64,000 nucleotides of DNA from Bacteroides neonati (GCF_000499785.1 NZ_HG726026.1:147282-211281), one strand, 5' to 3'; shown: positions 53,592-61,668, numbered from the stretch's first letter. Notes: generated by a model not told the origin, from the sequence alone. Numbers and translations: made by a program.

Positions 53592-54770
53592 TCTGATATG
53601 TTTGACAAGAACTCTTGCATAAACTTGGGTATAATATTGTCCATTAACAATATAATACGTCTCTTTCAGCGGTATCTCGGAATGAAGCAAAACAGCACCA
53701 TCATTCAGTTTAGTTACTTTGGACTTTTTCCCATAACGGTCAATCTGTATTTGTTCAGGATAGACTTTGGATGACCCGCCAAACCAAGTTTTTGTTATCC
53801 CTAAGATTTCAAATTGCTCCGGGCAGTATTTGTCCAAAAATGTAATAGGGACACCCATAACTCCATCATAATCAGATGGTATTGCATCTGTAAAGGGAAC
53901 CTCGATGGCATCATAGTTATCGTAATGATCGTAATTATTTTTGCCTTTTAATTCTTTATGCTTAGAAAATCTAAGGTTGTCTTCCATTGTCATTAGTGGT
54001 AGTGCTTCATGACGGCGACCATGGTCGATATTGGTAAACCAGCGTACCCCTTTTACTCGAATATACTTTTTCCCTTTTTCGTCAATCCTCCACCCAGCAG
54101 CGGTGATAGGATACTCGTTGGGAACTTGAAACTCTCTATCTCCACTATGAATAGAATATCCCATCCACATTTTATTCTCTTTTATCAATGGAAATGTTTC
54201 TTTATATGTTACTGCATTCATATTTCCTATGATAATGTACTTTTTATCAGCACGAACTATCCACGCTAAAAACTCACGGAACAAGGAGAATGGAGGATTC
54301 GTGATGACTATATCCGCTTCATCCCTTAGTTTAGTAACCTCTTTACTACGAAAATCACCATCGCCGTCAAGATATTCCCATTTCAAATCATCGATATTTA
54401 CTTTTCTGTCTCCTGTTAAATCCCTATCTAAAACAAATATTTTACCCTTCGTTTCTGCCTTTGCTGGGTCAAACTGAGGAGCTTCCATTTCAAACAGAGA
54501 CGGTTCTGCGATTAATTTCATCTTCTTGGCATCAGGTGCATAGCTCGTTGAAATCAATTTCTTCAATTTAAGTTCATCAAACTTAGCTGCAAAGAAACGT
54601 GTAAAATTACTCCATTCCGGGTCATCACAAGGCAATAGTACGGTTTTACCTCGAAATACGCTGGGATCATATTCGAGGTATGCATTCATTTCAATCTCTA
54701 TGTCATGAAATTGCGTATAGAACTCATCGTTCTTAGCGGCCTTGGCTTCTTTTAAATTAGTATTTGCCAT
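53586..54770 (-). CDS. EcoRI-family adenine-specific DNA methyltransferase with exchangeable C-terminus
   Basis: The 394-residue protein has the EcoRI-type N6-adenine methyltransferase layout: N-terminal KNDEFYTQFHDIE, LLPCDDPEWSNF, catalytic motif NPPF (158-161, DIVITNPPF) and the region RRHEALPLMTMEDNLRFSKH. Residues 1-319 are constant. Residues ~320-394 start at the inverted repeat and are one of three alternative C-termini (the others are the silent cassettes). In this family the C-terminal part probably contributes to target recognition; that role is inferred. The DUF262-HNH gene follows on the same strand. Confidence 0.93.
   Translation of the reverse strand: MANTNLKEAKAAKNDEFYTQFHDIEIEMNAYLEYDPSVFRGKTVLLPCDDPEWSNFTRFFAAKFDELKLKKLISTSYAPDAKKMKLIAEPSLFEMEAPQFDPAKAETKGKIFVLDRDLTGDRKVNIDDLKWEYLDGDGDFRSKEVTKLRDEADIVITNPPFSLFREFLAWIVRADKKYIIIGNMNAVTYKETFPLIKENKMWMGYSIHSGDREFQVPNEYPITAAGWRIDEKGKKYIRVKGVRWFTNIDHGRRHEALPLMTMEDNLRFSKHKELKGKNNYDHYDNYDAIEVPFTDAIPSDYDGVMGVPITFLDKYCPEQFEILGITKTWFGGSSKVYPEQIQIDRYGKKSKVTKLNDGAVLLHSEIPLKETYYIVNGQYYTQVYARVLVKHIRL
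53794..53813 (-). repeat. Inverted repeat, copy inside the methyltransferase gene
   Basis: Exact inverse of 53424-53443, encoding FEILGIT at residue ~320. It marks the border between the constant part and the exchangeable C-terminus. Confidence 0.95.
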
Positions 54771-54936
54771 AATTATAGGTATAGGCGTTTAAGTCGCACT
54801 AATTAATTGGTAATATCTATCTTTGTTTTATGGGTAGAAAAAATAGATTGGTTAAATTTATATATTTATATTTTCAAAATCTCATTTTATAGTGTGATAC
54901 ACCTTTTTACGTGCATCACTCGTGTTTGAAGCGCAC

Positions 54937-55587
54937 TCATTGTAAATTTACTATTTTTTTGATCTGATTCTCCATATAAAAATAAACTATTCCAAAAACG
55001 CTACCTCTCAAAAGCTTATTTTTTAATATAAGATATATTACTTGCTTCATCAGATGAAAGATAAAAGCAGGTAATATCTGTGCTGAAATATATAGTACAT
55101 GAATTCCTGCTGATCCCAATAGCGCGATCATAAATGAATGCAGAAATATTTGGTAGTCTATAGGGCTTAACTTTAGAAGATTGTTTAAGAGCATTCCCTT
55201 TTGATGAAGTATTAGTAAATATATTAGTGGGGTTAGCCAAAATCCCCAAGAGAAAATCAACCATGATAGCCTCTTTATTTTTTTGCTAGCATTGTAATAA
55301 GCATCAATAGAATCATTGAGTTGGAGCATGCATATTCCTATCAGAAATAAATATGATGCAAGGATTGAGGCTCCAATATATATAAATAAAATGGAGAGTA
55401 TAATACTATACAACCCCGCTTTATCAATAGTTTTTTGGTTTTGTCTAAGGTTACTTTTTGTAAACCGTACTATTTGATTTATCAGTATATCCGTAAATTT
55501 ACTTGCCTTTTTTTTATATTTGTCTGGAATTGATCGCGTCAATAAACTCCAAATGTAATCTTTAATTGCCTGTAACAAATCCTTCAT
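54937..55587 (-). CDS. Hypothetical membrane protein
   Basis: The 216-residue protein has about four hydrophobic segments (near 58-80, 83-100, 113-130 and 150-190) separated by short loops, a basic N-terminus (RSIPDKYKKKASKF) and a short charged C-terminus. I recognise no family. It is one of three accessory genes between the methyltransferase and the repressor, expressed leftward in the lysogen orientation, and so may alter host or superinfecting phage behaviour. The gap 54771-54936 before the methyltransferase is AT-rich with no recognisable gene. Confidence 0.6.
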   Translation of the reverse strand: MKDLLQAIKDYIWSLLTRSIPDKYKKKASKFTDILINQIVRFTKSNLRQNQKTIDKAGLYSIILSILFIYIGASILASYLFLIGICMLQLNDSIDAYYNASKKIKRLSWLIFSWGFWLTPLIYLLILHQKGMLLNNLLKLSPIDYQIFLHSFMIALLGSAGIHVLYISAQILPAFIFHLMKQVIYLILKNKLLRGSVFGIVYFYMENQIKKIVNLQ

Positions 55588-55615
55588 TCTATTACTTAGT
55601 TATTAAATAACATCT

Positions 55616-55650
55616 CTACAAATCCACCCTTTAACAAGCTATCGTTTGTG
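55616..55650 (-). repeat. Leader repeat 1 of an accessory gene
   Basis: A 35-base sequence just upstream of the 55587 start matches 56341-56375 at 29 of 35 positions, including 14 identical bases at one end and GTTTGTG at the other. Both copies lie upstream of leftward accessory genes. Confidence 0.6.
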
Positions 55651-55797
55651 GATATCATATATGCCAAACTAGCCAAGCTTTATGGTTTTTGTTTTGTTGT
55701 TCATAATATTTATTTCTACATTTACAACAAAACAATTACTGCCTATGCTTCAATATCTCTATAATAGCCCCGCCTTCAATTCCATCTTGGCAGCCTC

Positions 55798-56298
55798 TTA
55801 CTGCATTGATACGGAAATTTTGCAATTATAATATCTCAGTGTGCCTGAATAAGAAATAGGAATTATATACCCAATTTCTTGACCTCCCTGCTTTTTAACA
55901 AATCTTTTAATATACAGAGGCATAGATAATTCGATGTAGTCTACCGGTGCTATTTCTTTTTTTATGCTACTTCCGGGCGCTATTGGTGATTGCTCCTTGG
56001 GTTTGTCTTTATTTATCATTTGGGTATCCCCAAAAATGATAGAATGCGATTCCCCCTCCATGACCATAATAAATTTATCCCAGTCAACGGCAATAATATT
56101 CGGGGTTTTATTTTCAAATTTTAAATTACAGAAGTAGTTCATTGAATTGAAGTAAAAAGATATTTTTATAGAATCGTTTTCAAAAATGAGATCATTATTG
56201 GCAGGCTGGATCATTCTTAGATAACATCCGCTATTTTTGATCTGCGAAAAGCACAAAACAGGCAGCATCAATACTGCTAAAAACAAAATCTTTTTCAT
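55798..56298 (-). CDS. Hypothetical exported protein
   Basis: The 166-residue protein has a clear signal peptide (MKKILFLAVLMLPVLCFSQ) and a beta-rich mature part of about 147 residues. No family is recognised. An exported product on the lysogeny side of a prophage suggests envelope modification or exclusion of other phages, but nothing in the sequence proves this. Confidence 0.6.
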   Translation of the reverse strand: MKKILFLAVLMLPVLCFSQIKNSGCYLRMIQPANNDLIFENDSIKISFYFNSMNYFCNLKFENKTPNIIAVDWDKFIMVMEGESHSIIFGDTQMINKDKPKEQSPIAPGSSIKKEIAPVDYIELSMPLYIKRFVKKQGGQEIGYIIPISYSGTLRYYNCKISVSMQ

Positions 56299-56340
56299 GT
56301 CTATTACTATTTATTTAATGATGTATTCTATATTGTATCC

Positions 56341-56375
56341 CTACAAATCCACCCCTTGACGAGATGTAGTTTGTG
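56341..56375 (-). repeat. Leader repeat 2 of an accessory gene
   Basis: Second copy of the 35-base leader element, 43 bases upstream of the start of the exported protein gene at 56298. Confidence 0.6.
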
Positions 56376-56394
56376 TACGTTGTCCACAATTATT

Positions 56395-57042
56395 CTATTT
56401 TTCCAACTTACTTAACCGTTCTTCCCATTTATGAACCTCTTCATATCTTGGATGTTTTTTAATCATGTCTGATAGAAAATCGATTTCTTTCTCTTTTTGC
56501 TTTGTTTTACGGTATAGAATAGCTAATCTATCAATATCATAGGCATAATTAAGAATATTCATCTTTTTACTCGAAATTCCAGATTGAACGCATTCTTCGT
56601 AAATCTCTATCGCGGCCATCAGCTCACCTGATTTCTCTAAAGCTACTGCTTCACTACGGCTACCCATTGAGTTAGAAAACTCATCAGACCATACTTTATT
56701 TTCTTTAATCAGACGTTTGGTATCTTTATTTATATCGCTGAAAACAGCATCAACGCTTTTCTGTTTATTCCATTGTTCTACTAGTCCTTTACCAACGCGG
56801 AATTCCGTTTGCCCTCCCTTTATAGCTTTTCGGTATTGTGAAGCCAATTCTTTGTCCATATACGATAAACTCTTTTTAACATCAGAGTCTGTCAGGAGCA
56901 CCGTTTGGTCGTTTACTGCATCAGCAGTCTTGTTAGGTACACTCCCGAAAACCCCGCAAAATCCTAATATTCCTATTATTACGATAACTGGTACTCCTAT
57001 AATTAATATCCATTTTATAAGTTCGAATATTCCTAAAATCAT
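56395..57042 (-). CDS. Hypothetical membrane-anchored TPR-like protein
   Basis: The 215-residue protein has one N-terminal membrane helix (WILIIGVPVIVIIGILGFCG) and a soluble helical C-terminus. The last ~90 residues (SGELMAAIEIYEECVQSG and LAILYRKTKQKEKEIDFLSD) look like TPR units. I recognise no specific family. It is 25 bases downstream of the repressor stop and probably in its transcript, so it is likely expressed in the lysogen. Confidence 0.6.
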   Translation of the reverse strand: MILGIFELIKWILIIGVPVIVIIGILGFCGVFGSVPNKTADAVNDQTVLLTDSDVKKSLSYMDKELASQYRKAIKGGQTEFRVGKGLVEQWNKQKSVDAVFSDINKDTKRLIKENKVWSDEFSNSMGSRSEAVALEKSGELMAAIEIYEECVQSGISSKKMNILNYAYDIDRLAILYRKTKQKEKEIDFLSDMIKKHPRYEEVHKWEERLSKLEK

Positions 57043-57067
57043 ATTATTATTTTTTTTAAACGTTCTA

Positions 57068-57754
57068 TTACATTTCCGATATATTCAAAGAACCAACAAC
57101 CAAACTCATAGAGTAAATATCCTCTTTAGGTATTGAGAAGTCAGCGTAATTAGGATTATACGATACACAACGTAGCTTATTGCCATCTTCGTACACCTTC
57201 TTTATTATGATCCCTTGTGTGGTGTCTAATACATGAGGCTTCCCCCATTGAACAAAACGAGCTTGGTCTATTTTGCGACAAGCTATCTCGTCCCCAGATT
57301 CGTATCTTGGTGACATACTATCCCCTTTAATAAACATCGTAAAGTCATACGAAGGGAACTGATGTATAATAGGCAATTGCTCACAATCAGCTAAAGTTAC
57401 TCCATTCTCCATGTTTGAGAGAGAACCAGCAGCGGCAGTCAGTGGAATACGTGGGCGGGTTTCTTCTTTGACTTCTAGTATTTCGGTGGCAGCCCTTCCT
57501 ATAATACCTTCTTTACTAAGAATTACTCCACTTTTGAACATATTTCCTTCTCCGGTAATAAGCCAGTTTAAATCCACACCAAGCGATATTACTATTTTAT
57601 TGATAACACCTGGCCCAATACTTCTTTTCCCAGATAAAATTTCAGATAAGTTATTCTGCCGCATATTTATTTTTTCGGAAAATTGCGTTTGGTTAAGTCC
57701 TGTTATGGTCATTATCTTCTTTATCCTCAATAACATATCGCTATCCTTTTTCAT
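57068..57754 (-). CDS. Phage repressor with HTH and S24/LexA-like domains
   Basis: The 228-residue protein has an N-terminal XRE-type HTH (MTITGLNQTQFSEKINMRQN, about 14-60), a linker, and a C-terminal S24 peptidase-like domain with the Ser region FIKGDSMSPRYESGDEIACR (Ser-Met site) and a downstream Lys (IIIKKVYEDG). CI/LexA-type proteins autocleave after DNA damage, which induces the prophage. It diverges from the early genes, and two palindromic operators lie in the gap. Confidence 0.93.
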   Translation of the reverse strand: MKKDSDMLLRIKKIMTITGLNQTQFSEKINMRQNNLSEILSGKRSIGPGVINKIVISLGVDLNWLITGEGNMFKSGVILSKEGIIGRAATEILEVKEETRPRIPLTAAAGSLSNMENGVTLADCEQLPIIHQFPSYDFTMFIKGDSMSPRYESGDEIACRKIDQARFVQWGKPHVLDTTQGIIIKKVYEDGNKLRCVSYNPNYADFSIPKEDIYSMSLVVGSLNISEM

Positions 57755-57780
57755 AATACAGTATTTGGAATTAGTCTAAA

Positions 57781-57797
57781 TATCCCTTTTTGGGATA
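57781..57797. promoter_or_regulatory. Operator 1 for the S24 repressor
   Basis: TATCCC-N5-GGGATA, a perfect 6-bp-arm dyad, 27 bases upstream of the repressor start. It matches the second operator in spacing and half-site form. Confidence 0.65.
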
Positions 57798-57820
57798 AAA
57801 TAATTTTAATTATATCATCT

Positions 57821-57837
57821 TATCTCAAAAAGAGATA
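57821..57837. promoter_or_regulatory. Operator 2 for the S24 repressor, next to the early promoter
   Basis: TATCTC-N5-GAGATA, a perfect 6-bp-arm dyad with a centre 40 bases from operator 1. It ends one base before the -7 box of the rightward promoter, so binding would block it. Confidence 0.7.
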
Positions 57838-57845
57838 TATCTTTG
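57838..57845 (+). promoter_or_regulatory. Rightward early promoter -7 box
   Basis: TATCTTTG, an exact TAnnTTTG match, directly abuts operator 2. A leader of about 140 bases follows before the first early gene at 57994. It contains a ten-codon ATG frame at 57886-57918 whose reality is doubtful. Confidence 0.65.
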
Positions 57846-57993
57846 CATTCGTAATCAGTAACGAACTAATTAAACGGATATAAAAATGGCTATCTCGGAA
57901 GTGTCCGTGATTCTATAAATGCTTATTTAGTCATCTGCAAATATAGATACTTTCGTTTTTATCTCCAAGTATTTACAAATAAATAAGTAACGT

Positions 57994-58218
57994 ATGAGAG
58001 TAACAGTTGAACAGATGAAGGCTATCCGCCCGGGTATGAAAGCAACCTTTAAGGCTGACCATCCCAAAGAATTGCAGAATGTGAGCCAAGTGGCAAGCTA
58101 CACAAGTCTTACCTACCCTGAATTAGGGGTGAGATTTAAAAGGTCTATCAACCGCGCTAAAATGGAGATAACTGTCGAGGCGATTCCGGTAGAAAAACCA
58201 AAGCGAGAAAAAAAATGA
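57994..58218 (+). CDS. Small hypothetical early protein
   Basis: The 74-residue basic protein (MRVTVEQMKAIRPGMKATFK; C-terminus EKPKREKK) has no recognised family. As first gene after the early promoter it is probably expressed immediately on induction. Small basic early proteins often bind nucleic acids or host factors; this is inference. Confidence 0.6.
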   Translation: MRVTVEQMKAIRPGMKATFKADHPKELQNVSQVASYTSLTYPELGVRFKRSINRAKMEITVEAIPVEKPKREKK

Positions 58219-58293
58219 AATCCCCAAAGGCGTACTTTGGACGGTCGCCATCAGGGATAAGCATTTAATGATAATTCAAAACAGTACAAAAGT

Positions 58294-59097
58294 ATGGAAA
58301 CAATTTCAATTAACGAAAGAAAAGAAGTAGAAATTCTACGAAAGACTACCCTATTGGGTAAAGAGTTGACCGTTTACGGAGATGCAGATAATCCGTTGTT
58401 CTTGGCAAAGGATGTAGCGAATTGGATTGAGCATAGTAATGCCAGCAAAATGGTTTCTGATGCTGATTTATCTGAAACCGATTTCGTTAAAGATACGTTG
58501 AGCACACTAACTAATAGTTATAGTGCCCTATTCTTGACTGAAGATGGATTATACGAAGTCCTCATGCAATCACGTAAACCCATTGCCAAGCAATTCAAGA
58601 CGGGCGTAAAGGCAATTCTTAAAGAGATCCGCACCAAAGGTGCTTATATGGTTACCACTCCACAAGATACCCCCGAAACTATTATGGCCAAAGCCATCCT
58701 TTATGCAGACAAGAAGATAAAAGAGCAGGCCAATGCCATAGAAACCCTCGAAGAGCGAACCAAGCTTCAACAAAAGGAACTTTATATTGCTGCTCCAAAG
58801 GTAGCTTACTATGATGCTGCGATGGAGAGTAAAGATACCTATTCTACAACAGCCATAGCCAAAGACCTTGGCATGTGCGCAACAAAGCTTAATACTCGCC
58901 TGAATGAACTCTGTATTCAATACCAGCAATCGGGTACATGGTATCTGTATGCTAAGTATCAGAATAAAGGACTTACCCGTATCGTACCTTACTACTTCAC
59001 CCGTAGTGATGGAAGCCAAGGTAACAACCCTAGAGCCAGATGGACGGAGAAAGGGCGTGAGTTCATTTTGAATTTAAGAAAGGAGGGTAAGGTATGA
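58294..59097 (+). CDS. Phage antirepressor with Bro-N and KilAC domains
   Basis: The 267-residue protein has an N-terminal Bro-N domain (about 12-115: GDADNPLFLAKDVANWIEHS, LTEDGLYEVLMQSRKPIAKQ), a coiled-coil linker (155-170) and a C-terminal KilAC domain (about 170-265: YYDAAMESKDTYSTTAIAKD, WTEKGREFILNLRK). Such proteins relieve repression or act in early phage development. It overlaps the next gene by four bases. Confidence 0.92.
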   Translation: METISINERKEVEILRKTTLLGKELTVYGDADNPLFLAKDVANWIEHSNASKMVSDADLSETDFVKDTLSTLTNSYSALFLTEDGLYEVLMQSRKPIAKQFKTGVKAILKEIRTKGAYMVTTPQDTPETIMAKAILYADKKIKEQANAIETLEERTKLQQKELYIAAPKVAYYDAAMESKDTYSTTAIAKDLGMCATKLNTRLNELCIQYQQSGTWYLYAKYQNKGLTRIVPYYFTRSDGSQGNNPRARWTEKGREFILNLRKEGKV

Positions 59098-59372
59098 GTG
59101 AGAGAGTATTATCAACGCATAGACAGAAAATAGCTGCAAACTTCATAAACAGTCTGCGTGATCCCGAGTTATTGGAATCAGCGATCAATAGCCTTAATGA
59201 TGCAGTAAGAGGTTTAACGTACCGGGCTTGTGAAGAATCGGGCAACCTCGAAGAGCAGGGTGATCTAATAACCGCGGTGTGCAATTTAATTGAAATATCC
59301 GACGCTTTGGTGTATCTCTCAACTCATAACCTAGTTAATCCCACAGAGCCATGGCAAGAACAAAGAAAATAG
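59094..59372 (+). CDS. Hypothetical phage protein
   Basis: The 92-residue helical protein (VLSTHRQKIAANFINSLRDP) has no recognised family. Start and stop overlap its neighbours (four bases with the antirepressor, 22 with the next gene), typical of a compact phage operon. Confidence 0.6.
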   Translation: MSERVLSTHRQKIAANFINSLRDPELLESAINSLNDAVRGLTYRACEESGNLEEQGDLITAVCNLIEISDALVYLSTHNLVNPTEPWQEQRK

Positions 59373-59560
59373 GAAAGGTTGAGCCTGTTCAGAAAACCGT
59401 TCTCAATAAACAGGAGGCAATGGCTTATCTAGGAGTTAGCGAAGATTACCTCACCAAGCTACGAGAAAACAACGAAGTAGTCTTTCATCAAGATGGGCGT
59501 ATGATATGGTATGATCTGAGAAGCATTGATCGATTTTTATTAAGAAATAAAGTTAACTAG
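59351..59560 (+). CDS. Small helix-turn-helix (excisionase-like) protein
   Basis: The 69-residue protein carries a MerR/excisionase-type HTH: LNKQEAMAYLGVSEDYLTKL, then the wing RMIWYDLRSIDRFLLRNK. It matches the HTH_17 family. It could be an excisionase or a regulator. It starts inside the preceding gene. Confidence 0.8.
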   Translation: MARTKKIGKVEPVQKTVLNKQEAMAYLGVSEDYLTKLRENNEVVFHQDGRMIWYDLRSIDRFLLRNKVN

Positions 59561-59562
59561 CT

Positions 59563-59745
59563 ATGAAATGGACAGAGTTTATAATTTGCCTTGTGCTTGA
59601 TGCACTTTTACTCTCTTACCTTATTGCCTCTTTGGCTGGATGCACTCCACCTGCTACCGTATTGGCAAAGGTTATCTACGGAATTATGTGTATCCTCGCG
59701 ATAGCCGGCACCCGGACAACCTATAAAGAAGCAAAGGAGGGATAA
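59563..59745 (+). CDS. Small membrane protein
   Basis: The 60-residue protein has two hydrophobic helices (FIICLVLDALLLSYLIASLA and VIYGIMCILAIAG). No family is recognised. It starts two bases after the HTH gene and ends directly before the next gene. Confidence 0.6.
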   Translation: MKWTEFIICLVLDALLLSYLIASLAGCTPPATVLAKVIYGIMCILAIAGTRTTYKEAKEG

Positions 59746-59931
59746 ATGGGAGTTACAATGGAAACAGGAGATGTCCTAATTATAGGCGGGAAAACATTCG
59801 TTTCAATGGAACATTACAATAAACTTAAAAAAGAGCTGAAACGAGAAACTAAGATTCTGGAAATTATGATCGAAGAGCGTGAGTACCTGAAGTCGGTAAT
59901 TGAGAATAAAAACAAAATGAGAATTATATGA
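59746..59931 (+). CDS. Small coiled-coil protein
   Basis: The 61-residue protein has a Lys/Glu-rich coiled coil (residues ~25-60). An internal ATG at 59758 is an alternative start. Its stop overlaps the next start as ATGA. No family is recognised. Confidence 0.55.
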   Translation: MGVTMETGDVLIIGGKTFVSMEHYNKLKKELKRETKILEIMIEEREYLKSVIENKNKMRII

Positions 59932-60095
59932 AAAAATATCTGCTTAACATAATTTCCGTGATAGCGCTATTTGCTGCCGGAGTAAGAGTATTTAACCACA
60001 TACACGCATGGCTTGGTATCATTATCTGCCTGTGTGCTATTTATCCAATTTATAAACTTATTAAATTATTATTGAAAGATGAAACAAAAAATTAA
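59928..60095 (+). CDS. Very small membrane protein
   Basis: A 55-codon frame starting with the ATGA overlap encodes two hydrophobic segments (NIISVIALFAAGVRVF and WLGIIICLCAIYPIYKLIKL). It ends 17 bases inside the following SPFH gene. It has a position and spacing fitting a real gene in this operon. Confidence 0.6.
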   Translation: MKKYLLNIISVIALFAAGVRVFNHIHAWLGIIICLCAIYPIYKLIKLLLKDETKN

Positions 60096-60870
60096 GTTTC
60101 TGATGATGGCTTTAGTGGCCATGGTAGTATTCGCTTCATGCGAAAGAGTAGCTCCCAATTATGCCGGTGTGTTCATGGAGAATTACGGTAAAGAAGGAAA
60201 GAAGGACTTTTCTATTAAGACAGGTAAGGTTGCTGTTTGGGAGTGGGGCACAGAGTTGTTCCAAGTTCCATTGTTCGATCAGCGTGGTAAGTTCGAAAAA
60301 CCCGTTACACTGAAGGCCGCCGACAACACCGAATTCAATGCCCAACCTTCTTACTCCTACAAAGTAATCAAAGAACGGGCCATTGATGTGGTATTCGACA
60401 ACAAGCATATCGGGAGCGGTGATGATTTCATGTCCTCACTCGAAGATAATATTCTCGAACCACGGATTTACGATCTTATCAAGGAAGAAAGCCGTAAGCA
60501 TAAAACTGACAGCTTAATGGCCGATGGTGGTTCTCTTATCTTTGAAAGACGCTTAGAACAGATCATCGACAAAGAGTTTCAGAATAGAGGCCTACAGTTG
60601 CTTACTTTCTCCGCTCAACTCGAATTCAGCAAGAAAGTACGTGAAAAGATTGACAGTAGAAATGAAGTCAATACAAATATCTCCGTACTCGATCAGCAGA
60701 TAGAAGAGCAAAAGAAGCAAAACGAGCTAGAGCAGCTAAAGACTGAGCAAGCTCTTATCACTTCCAGAGGGTTAACAAAAGAAATTCTATATAAACGCTT
60801 TATAGATAAGTGGGATGGTCAAGCACCATTGTATGGAGTTGTTCCCGAATTCCTCAAGATAACTAAGTAG
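60079..60870 (+). CDS. SPFH/prohibitin-family lipoprotein
   Basis: The 263-residue lipoprotein (lipobox VVFASCERV, Cys20) has an SPFH/band-7 domain (about 25-190: YAGVFMENYGKEG, GKVAVWEWGTELFQVPL, NRGLQLLTFSAQLEFSKKVR) and a helical coiled-coil tail (200-235: QQIEEQKKQNELEQLKTEQA). SPFH proteins form ring or cage assemblies on membranes. An SPFH lipoprotein in a phage early operon is unusual. It is followed by a terminator hairpin. Confidence 0.87.
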   Translation: MKQKIKFLMMALVAMVVFASCERVAPNYAGVFMENYGKEGKKDFSIKTGKVAVWEWGTELFQVPLFDQRGKFEKPVTLKAADNTEFNAQPSYSYKVIKERAIDVVFDNKHIGSGDDFMSSLEDNILEPRIYDLIKEESRKHKTDSLMADGGSLIFERRLEQIIDKEFQNRGLQLLTFSAQLEFSKKVREKIDSRNEVNTNISVLDQQIEEQKKQNELEQLKTEQALITSRGLTKEILYKRFIDKWDGQAPLYGVVPEFLKITK

Positions 60871-60875
60871 TTTAT

Positions 60876-60909
60876 ATCCGCGTGGCGGGTATTCTCTTGC
60901 CACGCGGAT
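60876..60909 (+). terminator. Terminator after the SPFH gene
   Basis: Perfect 11-base arms ATCCGCGTGGC and GCCACGCGGAT around a 12-base loop, five bases after the stop. Confidence 0.8.
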
Positions 60910-60932
60910 TATTTCAATAAAAAATTAAGTTT

Positions 60933-61613
60933 ATGAAAACAGACAATAAAAAATTGCAGAGAAGTATAGAAACAGTGATTAACGACCCGGCGTTGATGGA
61001 TTCAATAAAAAGTAAAATTCCGAACGGTAGTTATTATGCCAATTCGGTTATTGAAGCCGCTGTTGATTTATCTAAATCGCTAGAATCCTTTTACCACGAC
61101 CCCTTTCTTGGAAACTATGGTTTATATCCGTTTCTGAATGTTATTGAGTATCATTTAGAGGAGGGTGGAGTTATAAGCAGCCCTGTTATTGTTGCATCAG
61201 ACTTTGATGTTGATTTGTTCGTCGGGCTTATCCGTGATTTGGATATACCCAAAAATGTGAAAAATGAAATAGAGGCGCATTTGTCTAAAATCAACACTCC
61301 CGATGATAACCCTCTTGATTTTATCTCCATAGAGATGTATAAGTACATAGAGATAGTTAAGTATTTAACCAACAAACTTAACCAATTAAAAAGCATAAAT
61401 AATGATTGGTCGATTGTAAGAGACTCTATGTCTCGGCTAGAATATGGAGGCAGCCTAACTATTCAGACAAGCGGTCTCCTATCCAAAGAGGAGTTGACAC
61501 GCAGAATCAAGAGGTGGAATAGAAGACAGGGCAAATCACTACGTAAGTTTATAAGGATAGTGGATTGTTATTTTATTCCGATTATAGTTATTGAGTGTTG
61601 TAAACGTAAGTAA
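60933..61613 (+). CDS. Hypothetical phage protein
   Basis: The 226-residue protein is acidic in its first two thirds and basic near the C-terminus (TRRIKRWNRRQGKSLRKFIR), which is followed by a short hydrophobic tail. No family is recognised. It follows the terminator at 60876, so it probably has its own promoter, which I could not identify. Confidence 0.6.
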   Translation: MKTDNKKLQRSIETVINDPALMDSIKSKIPNGSYYANSVIEAAVDLSKSLESFYHDPFLGNYGLYPFLNVIEYHLEEGGVISSPVIVASDFDVDLFVGLIRDLDIPKNVKNEIEAHLSKINTPDDNPLDFISIEMYKYIEIVKYLTNKLNQLKSINNDWSIVRDSMSRLEYGGSLTIQTSGLLSKEELTRRIKRWNRRQGKSLRKFIRIVDCYFIPIIVIECCKRK

Positions 61614-61622
61614 AACAAAGAC

Positions 61623-61668
61623 CACTACCGTAATTTGTTTTGGCGACGGTTCCGGTAGTGTTCTTCTT
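61623..61668 (+). terminator. Possible terminator
   Basis: Eight-base arms CACTACCG (61623-61630) and CGGTAGTG (61653-61660) around a 22-base loop, followed by TTCTTCTT. It makes a TTG start for the next gene at 61591 unlikely. Confidence 0.45.

Noticed and set aside
53405..53650. An 81-codon minus-strand frame
   Set aside because: It is antisense to cassette B and overlaps the methyltransferase end. The plus-strand reading shares motifs with the methyltransferase C-terminus, so the cassette explanation is better.
54818..54825. A perfect rightward TATCTTTG box upstream of the methyltransferase on the opposite strand
   Set aside because: No rightward gene or terminator-bounded RNA follows clearly; a chance match in AT-rich DNA is likely.
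57886..57918. A ten-codon ATG frame in the early leader (MAISEVSVIL)
   Set aside because: Too short to support as a gene; it could be a leader peptide, but nothing else points to attenuation.
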